Shown piece after piece: positions 22,085 to 35,004 of a DNA stretch of 64,000 nt. Origin of the DNA: Epiperipatus broadwayi (lineage: Eukaryota > Onychophora > Udeonychophora > Euonychophora > Peripatidae); assembly GCA_028023455.1 (NCBI GenBank), contig JAQFVV010001072.1, forward strand, positions 1 through 64,000. Direction: 5' to 3'. Every line of letters starts with the position of its first letter. Within the stretch, counting starts at the first letter, position 1. Below the pieces are notes generated by a model. It was not told the DNA's origin. It searched no databases and saw only the letters and a program-made list of their open reading frames with translations. The position numbers were made by a program, and so were the translations under genes.

Positions 22085-23335
22085 TGTGGTGACTGGCAAC
22101 TTCTGAAACTCAAAGTCCTTGTATTGCAGCCCAAGACTGTCATTCTGCTGCTTCATCTTTTAAAAACTCCTGAATAATAAACCTTTCAATTACTATATTC
22201 ATTCTGAGTTCCCAGTATTCTTTGCTGCAGTGGCAGAGTGGTAGACTCTGGAGCACAAGAAATATGAATCACAGCTTAGTTCTGTCACTTCTGAGGATAG
22301 GTATTCGATTACTATATTTTTTCTGAGTTCCCAGCATGCTTTGTTGCAGTGGAATAGTGGCAGACTCAGAAGCTCAAGAAACCTGGATCTCAGCCCAGCT
22401 TTGTCACTGCTGATGAACTCCTGAATAATAAGCCATTCAGTTACCACATTCCTTCTAAATTCCCAGCATGCTTTGTTGTAGTGGCAGACTCTGGAGTTCA
22501 AGGTTCATGGATTGCAGCTTAGTTCTGTCACTTCTAATGAACTCCTTAATAATAAGGCATTTAATTACTATATTCTCTCTGAGTTCCCAGCATGCTTTGC
22601 TGCAGTGGTAGAGTGGCAGAATCTGGAGCTCAATATCCATGGATCGCAGCCCAGCTCTGTTACTTCTAATGTTTGATCTTCTTATGGGCTTCTGAGTGAT
22701 AATTCATTCCATTACTATATTTTTCTGAATTCCCAGCATTCTTTGCTGCAGTGGTAGAGTGGCAGAATCTGGAACTCAAGGTACATAGATCACAGTGAGT
22801 TCCCAGCATGCTTTGCTGCAGTCATAGAGTGGCAGATCCTCTAGCTCAAGATCCATGGATTGCAGCCCAACTCTCATTCTAGTGATTGAATTTTTAGAAA
22901 CTCCTGAATAATCAACCATTCAATGACTATATTCTCTTTGAGTTCCCAGCATGCTTTGCTGCATTGGCAGAGGGACAGACTTTGGAGCTCAAAGCCCATG
23001 GATGACAGCCCAACTCTGTCACTTCTGATGAACTCCCAATTGCTATATTCTTTTTGAATTCCCAGCATGCTTTGCTGTATGGGGAAGGGTGGGACTCCAG
23101 AGTTCAAGATCCATGAATTGTAAGCCAACTCTCTTATTTTGGTGTTTGAAATTTTAGAAGCTCTTGAGTAAGCCATTCAATTATTGTATACTTTCTCAGT
23201 TCCTAGCATACTTTGCTGCAGTTGGTGGAATGGCAGACCCTGGATCTTTATATCCATGGATTGCAGCCCGATTCTGTGTTTCTGGTGTACGAACTTCTTA
23301 AAAGAAACTCTCAAATGAGAGGTCATTTGATTGTT
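22085..23335 (-). repeat. Tandem array of SINE-C units
   Basis: About ten units of 65-150 bp. Each carries CCCAGCATGCTTTGCTGCAG, then a tRNA-like segment GTGGTAGAGTGGCAGAMTCTGG...CATGGATTGCAGCCC, then CTTCTGATGAACTCC and AATAATAAGCCATT. The GCATGCTTTG mark recurs near 22211, 22332, 22460, 22586, 22736, 22802, 22948, 23063 and 23198. Minus frames of 61-100 codons are shadows. As written, the tRNA-like boxes read on the plus strand; the strand call is therefore uncertain. Confidence 0.78.
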
Positions 23336-23370
23336 AATTATATGAGTTTTTAAAATTCCTAGTTTAAAAT

Positions 23371-23466
23371 AAATAGCCGAGAGGTCAGCACAGCCGCCTT
23401 GCAGACGGTTGTTGCGGGTTCGCCTCCCGGACGATGCTACGACATATGAAAAAAAAAAAAAAAAAT
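23371..23466 (+). mobile_element. SINE-A copy with A tail
   Basis: tRNA-derived: A box TAGCCGAGAGGTCAG, B box GGGTTCGCCTCCC, then GATGCTACGACATATG and a run of A. Much more GC-rich than its surroundings. It is shorter in the middle than the copy at 31783. Confidence 0.88.
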
Positions 23467-23579
23467 AGTAATGTTTAATAATTATCGATAAAAAGTGTTA
23501 ATTTACAGAAATTATTTTTTTAAAATAAAAAAGTATCAATTATTTTTATTTTATTAAACAAATTTAAGTAATATTTACT

Positions 23580-23700
23580 GAGGCTATAACCTCGTGCATA
23601 TGCGAGTAAAATGCTATAGTAGGGACCTCTACAGGTGTTTAACCACAAGCCTACGCTATGGAAGAAAAGAGGGGAACCCATAACGAAAAACAATTTTATC
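23580..23700. other. GC-richer segment, unidentified
   Basis: The segment from GAGGCTATAACCTCG to GGGGAACCCATAACG stands out from AT-rich flanks and holds the near-palindrome CTCGTGCATATGCGAG. I do not recognise it. It may be another old SINE head. The flank from 23700 to 24600 shows nothing. Confidence 0.3.
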
Positions 23701-24610
23701 TGAGATCTCTTTTAAATATCAAATAAAAATAAATATCTTTTTCGACAAATTATATTAAAGATATGTAAATCTCATCCCAAATAGATAATACACACCCACG
23801 TATATATATATACGTAAAACGTCATTCATCTGAAATCGCTGTTTCCAGGGCTTTTTCAAATGTATATTTTTTTGGATTTCATTAATAGATTTTTTTACTC
23901 TTTCAGTATAAATCCAAACTCAGTTAAAATAGAAAATAAAACAGATGGCTCAGATTTGTCTTATAATTTATTTATAGATACTTTCAGAATATCTTCTTTT
24001 CTTTAATTTATTTGTAAAACGAGTGTATAAATTACACGAAGTTATATAAGGTGTGCAAACAGTAATTTTTTTTAAAAATATTTTCTTCAATTAAATATTT
24101 GTGAATTTTAAGTAAATAAATAAATAAATTTATTTCTGGCATGTAATTTATTTTCTATTTTTTTAATTACATGTACAGATATGCATGAAAAAAGATCCGT
24201 CTAATTTTTAGTTTTGAGTATATCTAATTAAAGTGTAAACAGGAATAAATTCCCATAATCACATAGAACAAGTTGTTATAAAAACATTTTTTTGTGCGTA
24301 AATAAAAGAACTGATATCAGGTTTAAATCCGTATAAGATTCGGAAATTAAGCCGGTAGCGGAATATCAGGTACAAATAACTCTATTGAACAAAGATATTG
24401 TAGAAAAAACAATAAAAAACACCACCTTCAAATTAAATGTATGGTTGCCTCTACAGTTTCAAGCCAACCTCAACAACAGTACGTTCCACTAACACATCTG
24501 TTGAAACTATCTAAATAAAATCTAATAACCACATATTGAATCTCACCTTGGAATTATTTTCACATATATGTTATTTTGCAAATCACTTAATATTTTTGAA
24601 TATTTTTAAA

Positions 24611-24890
24611 GTGTCAATAAACATCACATGATCACTATTTCTTATGCTTGCTATTAACTGTTATTAAAACAGGCAAAACTCTCTATATGTATTGCCACTC
24701 AGCGCAATCTAGAATAATCAATGGATACCAGAAGGCTTGTGCATAAAATTCCCATCTAGTGCCTACTCATCCAACATCCCCAGACTAGTTTCTGGCTTGT
24801 GGTCTTCATCAGTGAGGAACCTTGGATCTGAGAGCACTGCATCTAGTATTACTCTGGCTTGCACTGAGTGGCAATATAGAGAATTTTGTC
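24611..24890 (+). mobile_element. FB1 copy, full left arm, short right arm
   Basis: ACATCACATGATCAC through CCCAGACTAGTTTCTGGCTTG and GAGAGCACTGCATCTAG, then a short inverted end TTACTCTGGCTTGCACTGAG to GAGAATTTTGTC. The direct repeat tatttttaaa (extendable to 13 bp with one mismatch) lies at 24601-24610 and 24891-24900. Confidence 0.74.
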
Positions 24891-24944
24891 TATTTTTAAA
24901 ATGCTAACTAAAATCCTGCAAGTAATGTATTCCAATAAATATGA

Positions 24945-25460
24945 TTTACATCTGATGATCACCATCATCATTTTTAACTAATATTGATTTACTGCATGAT
25001 GAAGGTCTCTCCAAGTACAATCAATCTTCCTTCTCCAATTTCTACCCTCTTCTTCACCATATCACCAGCACACTTTTTTATTTCATCTATCCATCTCATA
25101 TGTGGTCTCCTTTTAGGTCTTTACAATCTCTTGGAATCTAGCTTCAAATTTCAATTGTTCCTCTATTATTAGGTTTTCTACCAATATTTCCAGCCCAACT
25201 CCAATCTCTTAATTTTTTTAATGATATCAATAATATCTGTTTGTTCTCTCATGGCTGTATTTCATTTTCAATCTCTTCTTGTTACTCCTAATATATATAT
25301 ATATACTATATTTATATATATATACTCCTAATATATATATATATACTTTGTTTAGTAGTCTAGAGTCTCAATATTGCTTATCTGTTAAGTGTCCAATTCT
25401 CAAATCCATAAATTAGTACTGGTAAAACACATTTAGTAATAATAACCTTCTTTTTCATCT
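24945..25460 (-). pseudogene. RTE-type LINE 3' end, decayed
   Basis: Aligns as nucleotide sequence with 59341-59860: GGTCTCTCCAAGT, CACACTTTTTTATTTCAT, ACAATCTCTTGGAATC, CTGTTTGTTCTCT and CTGGTAAAACACATTTA recur in the same order. It encodes the end of the reverse-transcriptase polyprotein on the minus strand but is broken by stops, and a (TA)n run at 25290-25350 sits inside. The tail toward 24950 is (ATG)-like. Confidence 0.8.
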
Positions 25461-25543
25461 GAAATCTGAAATATTTAAAGCCTTCATAAATAATTATTTT
25501 TAATTTTTAAATTATTCCAACCCATTACTATTAGTCTATTTCT

Positions 25544-25641
25544 TTTTTTCTCATGTGTCATAGCATCGGCCGGGAAGCAAACCTGCTAACCTGGGACAAC
25601 TGCTTGTAAGGCAGCTGTGCTGACCTCTCGACCACCAATGC
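25544..25641 (-). mobile_element. SINE-A copy
   Basis: Minus strand reads GGTCGAGAGGTCAGCACAGC for the A-box part, a decayed B box, then CCGGCCGATGCTATGACACATG and an A-rich tail. One of four copies in the window. Confidence 0.83.
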
Positions 25642-25649
25642 TTGACTAG

Positions 25650-27010
25650 TCTATTACTTTTCATTATACAGTAATGGTTTTTTACATGCATTGAATGAGA
25701 CTGTTGCTCTAAATGCCACTACGAAATATTCCAGATATTATAATTAATTATCGATTACGATATTTCAAATGTAGGTATGTATTTCTAGTGATATTCTAAA
25801 GATTTTAATTATTAATCCTTTACTATAATTTGATATTTATCACTTAAATAGTGAAGTTCTATGTCAGTATTATTATTTCATTTATTTGTTCGTTTTTTTT
25901 TTTGGTTCCAAATTTTAAATCATTTATTTTATCACTTATGATCTAAAACATCAGTTTAAGTAGACTATAAATGAAAGTGTTTTAAAGAAGAAGGATAGTA
26001 ATTGAAAAAGATATGAAGCCCACACTAGCACTAGGTTTTGCATGGCTATATAATTGTTGATGTTGGATAACTCAATATTTAAATGCATTTCCATAATATA
26101 TTCAATAGAGTTATCATTCATCTTGGAGCCAAGAGAATATATCATTTTTTAATATTGTAGTTCATTTTTAGTGTTATTAATAAAAGAGTCAGTTGAAGTT
26201 TATGGGTATTCTACAGCAATTATCTCATTTTTGCAGATTTATTATTTTGTTTCTCATGCATTAGTGTGCACAGATGCGCTTACATCAAAATATGTTTTAT
26301 GCCTCTGTTAAAATTGAATGCCTGTATCAGATTATTCAAACATGATTTATTACCTCCTGCAAAGAGACTAACTCACCCTTTAAATAAATCAGGAAAACCC
26401 ATGTAACTCTAGACATAAAGATTAACCAACATCAAAAATTATAGACATGCTCTCAATATTTATTAATGACAAAATGTCCAGATATGTCTTCAGTCCACAC
26501 AACATGGGATCATTTGCCAAGAGCAATGTGAATGCAAAAAAGGGCCACAGTTTATTGCCAACTCTATTAATTGCTCTAATCAAAGAAACAGCAGCATAGA
26601 TAAAAGTAAGAAGTAAAATTTGAATATGACCATATTATATATAAAAAAATAGATTATATAATCATGAGTGAAGAAGTAGAGCACTTGATTTGAAAGAACA
26701 CCTGGGAATAATTCACCTGTATAACAGGGAATTAATTCCTCATTTCATATTCTACAAAGATTTTAAATAATCCAATGTTTTTAAATAATATATTTAGATT
26801 TCAAAATATTGTATGTGAATATGCATGTTTGCGCATGTGCAAGCATGTGTGTGTAAATGGTCTTCTAGGACATACAATTGATGATAAAACTTTCACATCA
26901 ATCTGATATATGGCCCTGTATAGATGTATTCACCAATAAAATATAGTAGGAAATATTAATTATTTGTTGGACTATTTCCATCATTTAATATTAAAAGCTG
27001 AATTTGTTTA
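25650..27010. other. AT-rich stretch, nothing firm
   Basis: A weak tRNA-like phrase, GAAGTAGAGCACTTGATTTG at about 26672, could be an old SINE head. Otherwise there is no recognised repeat or frame. Confidence 0.35.
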
Positions 27011-27014
27011 AAAA

Positions 27015-27310
27015 AAGTTTAAACTTTATTTAAACTTTCTAAATACATTCAACTGTTAATAATAGCACAACGGTTAGGGTTTAACACAATGTTTCAAGTA
27101 TAATTCTCCTCTCTTCTTCATGTGGTGTTGGTTTTATAATTGAAAGTACTAACATGGGAATCTAAAGATCCAAGTTTAATTCCCATGCTAGTGTGGTCAC
27201 TTGAAGAAGAGATAATAAAAGTACTCAAAATGTTGTGCTAAATACTAATCTGTGTACTATTACTGACAGTTGAATGTATTTAGAAAGTTTAAATAAAGCT
27301 TAATTTTTTT
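27015..27310. mobile_element. FB5 foldback element
   Basis: Arms of about 110 bp face each other: AACTTTCTAAATACATTCAA on the left and its complement TTGAATGTATTTAGAAAGTT on the right, followed inward by paired CACAAC and TCTCTTCTTCA segments. A tRNA-like phrase GCACAACGGTTAGGG lies in the left arm. It has no coding capacity. Confidence 0.7.
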
Positions 27311-27319
27311 CCTAAAGAC

Positions 27320-28685
27320 ACCCAGTTCTTGATATTAGATGATGAAAATAGTTCATCAAATAATTATTACTAAAGTGTTGTCATCACAAATCATCAGAAA
27401 ATAATTGTAGAAAATCATGAAATTTTTTTAGTTATAAATGGAATTGTTTTTTCTTCCTGATAATCAATTTATGGCTACATTAGCTAGATATTCAATATTA
27501 TTAGTCAGTAAATATTAGATGTAGAACAAAAGTTCCAAAAAATCTGTGATGGCAATATAAGTATATCATACTGATTGCTAAAAATGCTTTTCAATAAGAA
27601 TATCCAATGTGTTATTTATGTTATGCTTGTTAAATTAGGTCATGTGATATATGACTTGATTTCCTTTGTATTATGTTATTTACTATTGATAAAGAAAGAA
27701 ACTCTAATAAGTATTAAACTTGAGTTTTTCTTCATTTTAACTGATATCTATTCTCTTCAGTTGTATATTTTAATGAGAAAAATATTTTCAATCTTATGGG
27801 ACTTATTTTCCAATTCTTATCATATTATGTCTTCTCTCATAATTATTAGCAAAACAAAATATAATTCTTTATTTTATCTTTATATTTTTTTTTTACAAAT
27901 TTCATTAAAAGCATAAATTAAATTAGTCTAAAAAAACTAAATATAAACTTTGCAATAATATATACAAAATAAATAATCAAAACAAAAATCTTCATTTTAG
28001 CCTTCAGACCAAAAAAATGTACTTTATGAAATTTTTTTTCTTCATCCAATTCTGTGTTTGAAACAAAATTTTTAAAGCAGAATTGCAAATAATGCAAAAA
28101 AAATTTTAAAATATTAAAAATCAACTTTAAATTATTAAACAAAAATTTTGATAGTACACATTTATGTCATCACAAATTTTTAAGTGATTAATTTCCTGCT
28201 AACAAAACAAATAAATTCAAATAAAAGCCAAATATAAACATTAAATACTTATTAAGAAATAAATATTTATAATTTTACAAAAAATAACAGCAACAATTAA
28301 CAAACTTATGTGTAAACTTATTTTGCTATTATTATGATTGTAACAAAAATGTTAATTATGCAAAAATATGTGTACTTTCTTTTTATTAGAGACTGAGTTC
28401 TTTAAAATCTGTTGGGTCACCGGTGATTATTGATATTGAGGCACTTTACTTAAAATTAAAATCTTAATCTATTATACGATTTGCATTTGCTAAAATAAGT
28501 CAAAGAATTTTCTTAATTAAAGATTTTACCATTAAAGAATTGCAAAAGATTTCTGATGTTGAGATCAGATATGAACAATACTAGCATCAGTAGTGAATGT
28601 ATGTGGAAAACACTGAAGAAGATAAGATGACATCATTTTGAAATTGTGATGACTATTAACAATGATTAAATGCTTCTTGGGAAAG
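27320..28685. other. AT-rich stretch, nothing recognised
   Basis: Frames of 113 and 74 codons here are Ile/Phe/Leu- and Lys-rich and have no recognisable motif. No repeat copies found. Confidence 0.45.
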
Positions 28686-28687
28686 TC

Positions 28688-28696
28688 ATTCAATGT

Positions 28697-28734
<38 letters not shown>

Positions 28735-28746
28735 ACATTGAATTAG

Positions 28747-28790
<44 letters not shown>

Positions 28791-28794
28791 CTAA
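28688..28794. repeat. Two adjacent perfect palindromes with (TA)n cores
   Basis: 28688-28743 has arms ATTCAATGTATTG and CAATACATTGAAT around (TA)n. 28743-28794 has arms TTAGCTAA on both sides around a second (TA)n. Both can extrude as hairpins. They share the boundary base. Confidence 0.93.
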
Positions 28795-29089
28795 CCAAGA
28801 TTATAATGAGAATTTTATTGTCCAACTAACATTACTAGATAATTCTTTTTTTACAATTAGATTTGTAATTGAATGGGATATGGCTAGATTTCTAAAAAAA
28901 AACTAAAGATCAACTTTAAGTTTGAGTACTATGAGGAGATCCACCCAAAAATGCTTGAATAATTTTCAGCAGGGTAAGTTATGTTTTCATCACTAGATGT
29001 CTCTTTCTGGGACTGTCCCTGCATCAAACTGCTGCCTGTTATCATTAAATATAGTTAAAATGATGGAACAATGTAAAAATTATATTTTC

Positions 29090-29535
29090 TGTTAGGGAAA
29101 ATGTAAGCAGAAACATTTTAATAGTTGAAATAGCTTATAGGCAAACTCTGAGAATAACACAGACTATGAATGTTTTAATGGAAGCATCAAAGTGACCACA
29201 TGCCAAAAAAGTTATGGCAAAGAAATCAAATGTTAGGGTAATGCCAATATTTTTATGTAAATGACACTATTCACTCAGAATTCATTTGTAATGATAAAAC
29301 AATTAACCTACATGTTCCAAAATGTTCACATGATGCAGTAAAATGAAAATATTCTGATTTGTGGCAAAATGGGGAGTACAAGCTTCTCCACGATAATGTG
29401 CCAGTGCACAAAGCCTTGAGCGTGAAACATTTTTTTAATTGAAAAACATAACCCTGCTTATTCATCAGCTATATATGCCTGACCTTGTTACATCAGACTT
29501 CTCTTTGTTTCCTCAAATAAAAATATGTCCCAAAA
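29090..29535 (+). pseudogene. Mariner transposase relic
   Basis: Decayed Tc1/mariner-superfamily transposase, C-terminal half. In shifting plus frames one reads WKHQSDHMPKK (about 29180), AKKSNVRVMPIF (29218), TIHSEF (29270), SDLWQNG (29353), LLHDNVPVHKALSVKHF (29384) and HQLYMPDLVTSDFSLFPQ (29463). These match in order the conserved mariner blocks around HSEF, RPDLWQNG, HDNAPxH and SPDLxPxDFFLFP. The Asp of LLHDN, third member of the catalytic triad, is present; stops and frameshifts show it is dead. I could not find its terminal inverted repeats. Confidence 0.85.
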
Positions 29536-29654
29536 AAAAAAGGTTGCAGATTTGAAAGTGGTGAAGAAAAAATAGAAGGTATCTGTTCAAAATATAGAAA
29601 CCATTTAAATTCAGTTTGAAAAATCTGAAAATAAGTGTAATAAGTGTATAATTG

Positions 29655-29685
29655 TTTAAACCACTGAACATCACATGATCATCAG
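29655..29685 (+). mobile_element. FB1 left-end fragment
   Basis: GAACATCACATGATCATC matches the FB1 end and then diverges. The surrounding 29540-30690 shows nothing else. Confidence 0.4.
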
Positions 29686-30699
29686 AGTTTCACTTTTGTG
29701 TGTACACAATTTTTATTACAAAATTCCAGGAGAGAGAATTTGAACCTCTACCCCCATACATATCATGTGCATATCATAATATGGTGATGTATTATTAATT
29801 TATTACCTTATCTAAATGCAAAAGCAGATCCAAACAATAATGCTATTTACTGTAACTTCAGGTAATGAGTGATTACCTAATATACCTAAAATCTCCATCC
29901 TTAGTCTGTGAACCCATATTCTCCGAATGAGGCCTTGGAGATGCTTGTGTCTTATACCATTTAAGATGAATGTTTGAATGATTTGTTATTATTAATATCT
30001 GCAGTTTCAAACATTAATCTGTCTAACCTATATTCTTTAAGTTCAACTCTTAATAAACATATACTGAGACAAATAATAATTGAGGGAGAATTATAGCTTG
30101 AAGATTTCTCTTACAGAAAATTACATATTACCTTTATAACAGATACTGAAAAATGTCATATACTTTAGCATCTCTTAGGCTTAGTAAAATAATAATATAG
30201 ACAGTGATAGCCTTTAACATTTAGCCTCTACCTATGTCTCATCTTATAATGCTGGTGTCCCCATCTCTTGTTCCTCTGTGAAATAAATTACTAGATAATA
30301 ATATGGTAGAACAATGTTCAAAGTAATCCACAAAGTCATTCTATAGTTTTAGATTTTATTTTTTGGAGCACAGATGAAATACAAAAAAGCTGAATTAGTA
30401 CTTCTGACTGTAATTAAGACAAATGGATTTTTTTAAAAAAATTTGATCAAATGTATGATTTTTGTTCATTTAGGAATATAAATAGATTTAAAATAATGTT
30501 TTACAATTTTTAAAATACAATCTTTAAAACATTCATCCTTTATACTGAATCAAAGGAAATGTTTGGGTTAAACATGCAATTGTTTTAGTAACATAGTTAT
30601 TTTTCATTGCCTTTGTGCCAACTATGGGAAGCTTTAGTAATTAATAAATGCCAACTGATAGTGCTTAATCTATTAGTAACTAAAGCTTAAATAGGTGAC

Positions 30700-31590
30700 A
30701 GAGGGTGGTAAAGACATGCATTAGATGCAGAAGTGTGAATGGCAAAGGAGGCGATTCAAGGAGAAATGGTGTTATCAAGTTTTTATATGAGAGATGCAAA
30801 AAGCAAAATGAAAATGTTCAGTAAATTGCAGTTTATGGATAATAAAAGAATAGCCAAAATGGTATTTAATTGGGTTATAAATAAAGGCAGGCAACATGAT
30901 GCAGTATACAGAAGATTTGGATCAAGACTTTATGTCAATATATTTTTACAAAAGGTGGGATGATAGAAGAATTGTTGAGTGTTGTAGTGTTAAAGAATGG
31001 GATAGAAGAATAGATGCATTAATAAAGAATAGGGAGTTGGAGAAATGGAGAGCTAGTATGGAGAGTAAAAAGAGTTTAAATATTTATAGAAGTAAACAGA
31101 ATATTGGGTGTGAGTTAATTTATAATAATAGCAAGAAAAGTAGTTTACTGTTTAAGGCATGAACAGGATATTTAGCATCAATGGAATATACACATAAATG
31201 AAAAAAAAATATGGATGATTTAGTCTGAAAGTTGTGTAAGGAAGGCATAGAAAATATTAGGCATCTCTTAATTGAATGTAAATGTCTGGAAGCAGAAAGG
31301 GTACAAATAATGAAGTTGTGGAAGAATAAATATAAACAAAGTGATTATGCAGAAAGTGGCCTATTGGTTTTTATGCTGGGTTTGGAAAAAGACAAGGGGT
31401 TTTTAGATATAAAGGCCATGGAGTTGACAAAGATTATGTTGTGGAAATGGAATGGAGCAGGATATAGAAGAATAGTGAATGGAAAGGGAAGACAAAGTGG
31501 CTAACAGGTTTCTCTGGGCATAGTTGCTGAGAGATTCCTGACTCTGTATAAAGTGAAGTCACAATGCATCACATCACATCACACGTTGCT
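30700..31590 (+). pseudogene. LINE-X, C-terminal part of reverse-transcriptase protein and 3' end
   Basis: Broken frames read in order FSKLQFMDNKRIAKMVF, a segment with ELEKWRASMESKKSLNIYR, then KLCKEGIENIRHLLIEC, where Cys/His spacing resembles the terminal zinc-knuckle of non-LTR retrotransposons, and IKAMELTKIMLWKWN. At least two stops and a frame change separate them. The 3' end is GTGAAGTCACAATGCATCACATCACATCACA, shared with 50836-51210. The copy is 5'-truncated. Clade is not assigned. Confidence 0.78.
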
Positions 31591-31782
31591 AAAGCAGCCA
31601 AATATAAACTGGATTCATGTGATATTTTATTGGTTGCACTTATTCTATGTAAAATCTTCATGAAGTTATAAAGTAACAATTTATTATTAACATATTTAAA
31701 ATTATAACTGACTTTGTTATATTTATTTCTCTGCAATTTTGTAATATACATACATTAAAATACATGCAATATTTAATTAAAT

Positions 31783-31900
31783 GGCGTTGTTAACCGAGAG
31801 GTCATCGCAGCCGCCTTGCAAGCAAGTAGTTGGTTGCAGACGGTTGTGGTTTCGTGTCCCGGCCGATGCTATGACATATGACAAAAAAATAATAATAAAT
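31783..31900 (+). mobile_element. SINE-A copy, best preserved
   Basis: GGCGTTGTTAACCGAGAGGT (A box), GCCGCCTTGCAAGCAAG, B box GGTTTCGTGTCCC, GCCGATGCTATGACATATG and an A-rich tail with AATAAT. Box spacing is tRNA-like, but the lower part has no tRNA 3' fold, so it is a SINE and not a tRNA gene. Confidence 0.9.
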
Positions 31901-32597
31901 AATTTTTTTTTTGTTTTACTGATTAGAATATTTAATTATTTAAAGAGAAAATTAATAAAACGGCTTACCTCATTGGTTTAAAAAGTGTATTACACTCATT
32001 AGATAATTTAATTATAAGCTTGAGTTGTGTTCCACCATCGATCATCGCTATGATAAAATAAAAAAATATATATAATTAATTTAATTGTGATAAACACAAT
32101 AAGCAAAAATAGTACAAAAAATTAATGTTAATTCTTTATCAACGAAAGTGAAACTTACTCCTATAAAAACTAAAGTTAAAAACTGTTTAATTATTGCTTC
32201 AATATCAAATTTGATTTTGGTCTGACTAATATTGCAGTACAGAGAGAAAGAAAAAAAAAACATAAGAAAAAGAAAAATTAAAAATGCATTTCTAATAAAT
32301 AAATTTTGAGATTCTATAATAATTAGGCAGGGTGATTATAACACTGACATGTACTACCATCAAAATTTTATATTTTCTGTTTGCTCTCCAAATAAATTTT
32401 ATTTCAGTTGATAAAGATTGTAAATGAAATAGTTGATAATGCTACTGTTTACTAATATTATATGTTATTGTTATTTATTGCGTTAATAATAAGTTGATTA
32501 CATATTTCTATATAATATAATTTAATGAATATGTATCAATTTAGTTATCATTAGCCATTTACAAATGAGTATGAGTATGTACATGTCAACCCCAAGT

Positions 32598-33519
<922 letters not shown>

Positions 33520-33520
<1 letters not shown>

Positions 33521-34730
33521 TAATAACAGCAGCAACAACTGCAGCAGCAACAATGATGATGACAACAACAATAATAATGTTCTACATTGAATAAATCATG
33601 TGTTGCTCACCACATCAATTATTATCTCCTTACATGCATGAATCATTGATCAATTGTGAGTAACATCCCTTCACATGCCTTAATTATTTTCCAATTCTTG
33701 TTTTTTACCAGTACATCCTTTATATCAATATGGTGGAATGTATATAAGGAATGAACCAATAAAAAAACACTTCCATTATTATACATAAAAAAAACAGACA
33801 CAAGCTAGAATTAACTACATTAGTTGAATAATCTTACTAAAGTTTTAATTACAATTATCCACAACTAAGTAATAGATAACATAGTAATTAACCACTATAT
33901 ACTCAGAGACTTATAGTAACTGAGATGTCCTGTTATGATCTATGGTTATCTATTCCATAACTCTCTGCTTCTCACATAAATTAGATTTGCTGAATTACAT
34001 TATACAGTTCTAGACTCTTCTCAGCATTTGAGTATTTATGCAAATAATACTAAGATTATCAACAGTAGGAGTGTGACATTTTTAATTATCTCCTGCTGAT
34101 CTTGTATATATATATTCTTGCTTTATAGTTAAGCTGTGTTTCAGTTTCCAATCAAGATAGTCAATTCAAATTTTTTTGTTCTTAAAAACATTCAGAATAC
34201 TTTTTTTCATTGCATATATTTATATTTAGCACATTCCATTATTTAATTCTTGTACTTGGATATTTGCTTCTCCAGAAATAGTTTGGAATTCACTTTCAAT
34301 AATTCGTCTATGTACTCAGCATATCAAAATTGATTTAATCAACCCAAATTAACCTTGTCCCTTTACTATTTATTATAAGGTTTGATACCCATTTACTGAT
34401 CAATATTGGGATGGACTGTTGGGTTGGATATAGCTGTAAAATGAAAATGTTATTTATTTGTTATCTGATAAAATTGTGAAGGTTCAAATGCAGAACTTTG
34501 AAGAGAAAGCACATCACAGAATTAAACACTTAAAATACTGTTAGCTTTCATCATGCCCTAAGATTCTCATTATGCCAAAACAAAACCATGTGATCCATTG
34601 ATGTTTTGGTTAATACTAATGGATGATGAGCTTACTTACAAGTTTTATATTTTGATTTAACAAAATGCTGCCTTAATTAAGTTGTGTTGTTAGTTGGCCA
34701 AAATCCTATAATAATGCCTATTAATAAAAT
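33520..34730. other. AT-rich stretch, nothing recognised
   Basis: Starts with a mixed AAT/CAG/CAA run (33515-33570), then ordinary AT-rich sequence without recognised repeats or frames. Confidence 0.45.
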
Positions 34731-34734
34731 AATT

Positions 34735-34855
34735 AAACAACTTTATTGTTCAAGAATTCCAAAGAAATTTGAATGCCAGAAGTAATAAAGCAAGGCTATG
34801 ATTCATGGACTTTGAGCTCCAGAGTATGGGACTCTATCACTACACTGGGTTATTA
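34735..34855 (-). mobile_element. Solitary SINE-C copy
   Basis: Minus strand reads AGTGATAGAGTCCCATACTC, GGAGCTCAAAGTCCATGAATC, then CTTCTGGCATTCAAATTTC and GAACAATAAAG. It joins the SINE-C tRNA-like head to the same tail as SINE-B, which shows that the two families share a 3' part. Confidence 0.72.
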
Positions 34856-35004
34856 TATAGTAAATAATTAATGAATACTACAGCTTTTGGGCTAAATATT
34901 AAGTTTGGTCCCATTTTATATAGAAATTATATTTTTACTCATCTGTTTTATTACAACCCAACAATGACTTATTAATAATTTTTATTAGTCATTCATTAGA
35001 CTAG

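Noticed and set aside
22199-23176. Minus frames of 61-100 codons with ACWELR-like repeats
   Set aside because: Shadows of the SINE-C tandem array.
23371-23440. Possible tRNA gene
   Set aside because: Only A and B boxes are tRNA-like; there is no acceptor pairing, it is followed by a SINE body and A tail, and it is repeated four times.
27575-28142. Frames of 113 and 74 codons
   Set aside because: Hydrophobic or Lys/Ile-rich composition expected by chance in AT-rich DNA.
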